NCBI GenBank assembly: GCA_009760855.2
Contig: WPIO01000001.1
Location: 22,100,501-22,164,500 of the forward strand
Direction: 5' to 3'
DNA length: 64,000 nt
Source: Cristatella mucedo
Lineage: Eukaryota > Bryozoa > Phylactolaemata > Cristatellidae
Position numbers and translations under genes: made by a program. Below are positions 61,374 through 64,000 of this stretch, piece after piece (within the stretch, counting starts at the first letter, position 1; each line of letters opens with the position of its first letter). The notes beneath the pieces are model-generated. The model searched no databases and was not told where the DNA came from. It saw only the letters and a list, made by a program, of their open reading frames with translations.

Positions 61374-61595
61374 TGCCTTCGCTTACACTGCATACCCACC
61401 TGAACAGATTACCTTGAGAGTTTAACGGTGCTGGCTTCAATTTGATGTATCACTATTAACCCGAAGAAAGTCGTTACAGTATTAAAATATTAAAATTGTG
61501 CACTTTAATATAAAGAATAATAAAACATTCTCCGTCTAGAGATGATACCGAAGGTGCTCGACGATAGGGACGATGTCGTGAAGCATCTCACTGAC

Positions 61596-63795
61596 CTAGC
61601 AATTAAGTGACGTTATTTGGCCAATCGGAACTGCTTGAGAGCTCTCGATCCGTTTGCCCGATTCCGGATGGGCGCAGTAGCATGCGGATCCCATGCACTG
61701 GATGCTGTCATAATTGCCGTTGCTGGTGCAGCGGAACATCTTGCCAATGATTCCAAGCTTCTTGTACTCCTGCTTGTCTTGTGCGCACGCTACAATCAAA
61801 TACAAGCAAGTTCGTGACGTCGCATTTCTCCAGGCAATGCGATTTTAAGAAGTGCAGTCGTGAAAGTTTAACACAGAGAAACGTGCGCCACTTATAAGCG
61901 GTCGAACGGTGTGCTTATAGCCTCTTCTAGCAGTGTTGATTAGTTTTTTTGTGTATTAGAAGCATTTGAAACTGCGTATGACATCATCTTGGGCACTTTG
62001 AGGCTATGTAAGCCTAAAATATTCTCAGTCAGTCAGATCGTGGCAAAACGGTAAAGTAGAATGCTTACTCTCGTTCAGGCTCTCGAAATGCGATATCGGG
62101 CACACTAATTTATTGCGACTTCTATCGGTTATCCTCGGCGTATATTCAATATTGCTCCAGCGATATGTTGGCCTCGCGTCCAAGTAATAGTTTAACCAGT
62201 GTCGCTTAGCCGGTAGCGAGGTCAGGCACTCGAAACTCGCCCTACTGTGTCAATGCCAGTGACACAGTCTAGAGTCACCATACGCACTTTTAACAATGTG
62301 GTAGTTCAATTTATTGTAACTATTTATTGCCATTTAAAGATGGATACTGTCACGGCAGACGATTCGATTGCCCACTTTAAGGCGATGTTAATTATTCTGT
62401 TTAGAATATGTCATTTTATATCTGCAAAGCTTATCTCTTCCAAGTACAAACACTGAATTGCAATATTGGTAGTCATGGTAATAATGAGAAGAATAATAAT
62501 AAAAATCATAATTGCTGCTCTGAGAACAAGTACAGAGTACTTTGTCAGGATAGACAAAAGCTGTAAGCAGCAATCACCGCTCGCTACTTCTTACGTGCGG
62601 CATTTGCTAGAGCGTATTTGGGAATTTTATTTTCCGACGATGTAATGCATATACTAGTTAACCCACGCTTACATTCCTTCCTTGAGATTTTGGGTGTTAA
62701 TTATTGACTGTAGTCTTTCAGAACCCCAGAATACCGACATAAACTCTGTAACTCTGCGCGCCAGATAGCAGATATAGGCAAGCTTCTCCGACATTTAAGT
62801 GGGACAGCCATCAAATAAACCATCCCCATTAAACCACTGAGCTCTGTGCACATTAAACAGGCTCTTTCCTAAATAAAACCTCGATGACTACTTACTGCAG
62901 TGGACATTTTGTGATTCCCAGATTGGTACAGACGTGCCATCTATAGTTGTTCCGTCCTTAGTGACACAGGAGCATCTTTAAAAGAAGGTCGAGCAGTTCA
63001 GCTCCAGTTTACTTGCTTCCACGACACTGCTAATAGCAATTCCACACTTTGATTTTACACTGCGCCAAGGCACGATTAATCTTACCGAGAGCCACTGCAC
63101 TGCTTAGGAGCGTAAGATCCGTCGTCTGCACACACTGGCAAGCTACGCCCCAATACTGGAGTGAGGGCGCTCAGTTCCTCCAGCGTCATGGCGCAAGTCT
63201 CTAGAAAACAGAAAAACGCAAGAGCCGTGCAACATATCAGCGTCCGTCTCAGCTTATGCCTTCATTCTATGCTAAAGCTTTTTTGTTTCTATTTAGCAGT
63301 GAAAATGCATGTACCTACATCGAGGTGAAATAAAGCAGCACTCTGGACATTCTGCCACAGCCACAGGTCAATCTCGTAAGCAAATGAAAGTCAACTCACT
63401 TTTAGTGCAAGTTTTCTTTGTGCTGTCGCAGTAGAGACCCTGTGCACACTCTGCCGTACTCGGGACGCCGAGCAAGAGCGTCGAGACGCACGATTGTCCT
63501 TCACCTATCAAGCACAGCAGCCCACATTGTTACCTTAGTAACTTAGGGTAGGGTTGGCAAAGCATGGCAGAGAACATGTCGCGCCGAGGGAGTGAAACCT
63601 ACCAATCTGCTCCACGCAGCTCGGACAGCATCCGCAGAAACCTCCCTTCTCCTGGAACCGGCCGCCGCTGACTGCACAGCTGTCGGCCGTCAGTTCAGCG
63701 GCGCACTGGACCTGGCTGCAGTAGTCCGCCGGGCATCGTATTAGGCCGAACGTACTGGCGATGCTTACCACCAACAGCACCGCTAGTCTCAGCAT
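61596..63795 (-). CDS. Gene F: secreted IGFBP-N-like plus two thyroglobulin type-1 repeats
   Basis: Five exons: 63795-63603, 63504-63400, 63200-63086, 62975-62896, 61789-61596 (stop TAG), with introns of 98, 199, 110 and 1106 bp in phases 1, 1, 2, 1; 228 residues. The signal peptide is MLRLAVLLVVSIASTFG. The N-domain shows CPADYCSQVQC, GGFCGCCPSC, GEGQSC and TAECAQGLYCD, 12 cysteines in all. Thyroglobulin repeat 1 shows CAMTLEELSAL, LPVCADDGSYAPKQC and CSCVTKDGTTIDG, closing at VHC. Repeat 2 shows CAQDKQEYKKL, FRCTSNGNYDSIQC and CYCAHPESGKRI, closing at LNC. All splice sites are GT-AG. It is the cleanest copy of the array and the best template for the others. The domain order resembles vertebrate IGFBPs; single repeats resemble thyropin inhibitors. 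Function is inferred only. Confidence 0.9.
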
Positions 63796-63846
63796 TTTTG
63801 AGAGGCAGTAGCGTACAACTGGAATAAAACAGCGGGCCGTTGCAGC

Positions 63847-63852
63847 TTTATA
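63847..63852 (-). promoter_or_regulatory. TATA box of gene F
   Basis: TATAAA on the minus strand (in CCTATAAAGCTGC), 52-57 bp upstream of the ATG. This would place transcription start about 25 bp before the coding region. Confidence 0.55.
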
Positions 63853-64000
63853 GGAAAGCGAGGCAGCGCGTATATCTCCACTTCTCCCCTACGCTGGTAT
63901 CTCTCTCTCTCTCTCTCTCGCCAAGCAAAGTTCGACGGTCGTATCGCGGAGCAGAAAACGCGCGATAAGTAAGGTCAGTCAACGACGGGTGCGAGAAACC

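Overview
The window looks like nuclear DNA of an invertebrate animal. Genes are split by short GT-AG introns, most of the sequence is non-coding, and it is crowded with non-LTR retrotransposon (LINE) fragments, tRNA-derived SINEs and microsatellites. The style of the small secreted cysteine-rich proteins (signal peptide, then a C-P-x-D-Y-C start and a G-G-F-C-G-C-C core) resembles families I associate with ticks and other chelicerates. That placement is inference and was not tested.

The core of the window is a head-to-tail array of six paralogous genes, all on the minus strand, called here F, E, D, C, B and A from right to left. Three are complete five-exon genes: F (63795 to 61596), E (57695 to 54958) and B (30994 to 25747). 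Each encodes a signal peptide, a 12-cysteine N-terminal domain with the layout of an insulin-like growth factor binding protein (IGFBP) N-domain (exons 1 and 2), one thyroglobulin type-1 repeat split over exons 3 and 4, and a second thyroglobulin type-1 repeat alone in exon 5. Intron phases are 1, 1, 2, 1 in all three. The other copies, D (48153 to 47785), C (40485 to 40118) and A (15817 to 15403), show only exons 1 and 2. For A there is a degenerate candidate third exon at 15208 to 15106. C and D are the closest pair, with identical exon lengths and introns of 73 and 74 bp.

The IGFBP-type head plus thyroglobulin type-1 tail recalls the domain order of vertebrate IGFBPs. Thyroglobulin type-1 repeats are also the inhibitory unit of thyropins, which inhibit cysteine and aspartic proteases. 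The array could therefore encode secreted growth-factor-binding proteins, protease inhibitors or both; the sequence alone does not decide.

The rest is mostly mobile-element debris. LINE family 1 (CR1/L2-like, (ATT)n tail) has one copy with an open 384-codon reverse transcriptase reading frame (7405-8803) and many truncated copies on both strands. LINE family 2 has a (TTACA)n-type tail. SINE family 1 is a tRNA-derived element with an A-rich 3' end. SINE family 2 has a tRNA-like head joined to a LINE-type 3' tail. Some copies are nested or head-to-head. Long stretches (roughly 1-3390, 5550-7400, 17000-22900, 42120-46060, 52690-54520, 57760-60690) contain no gene I can support. Two isolated coding-like segments (5141-5334 and 33724-33825, both minus) match nothing I can name.
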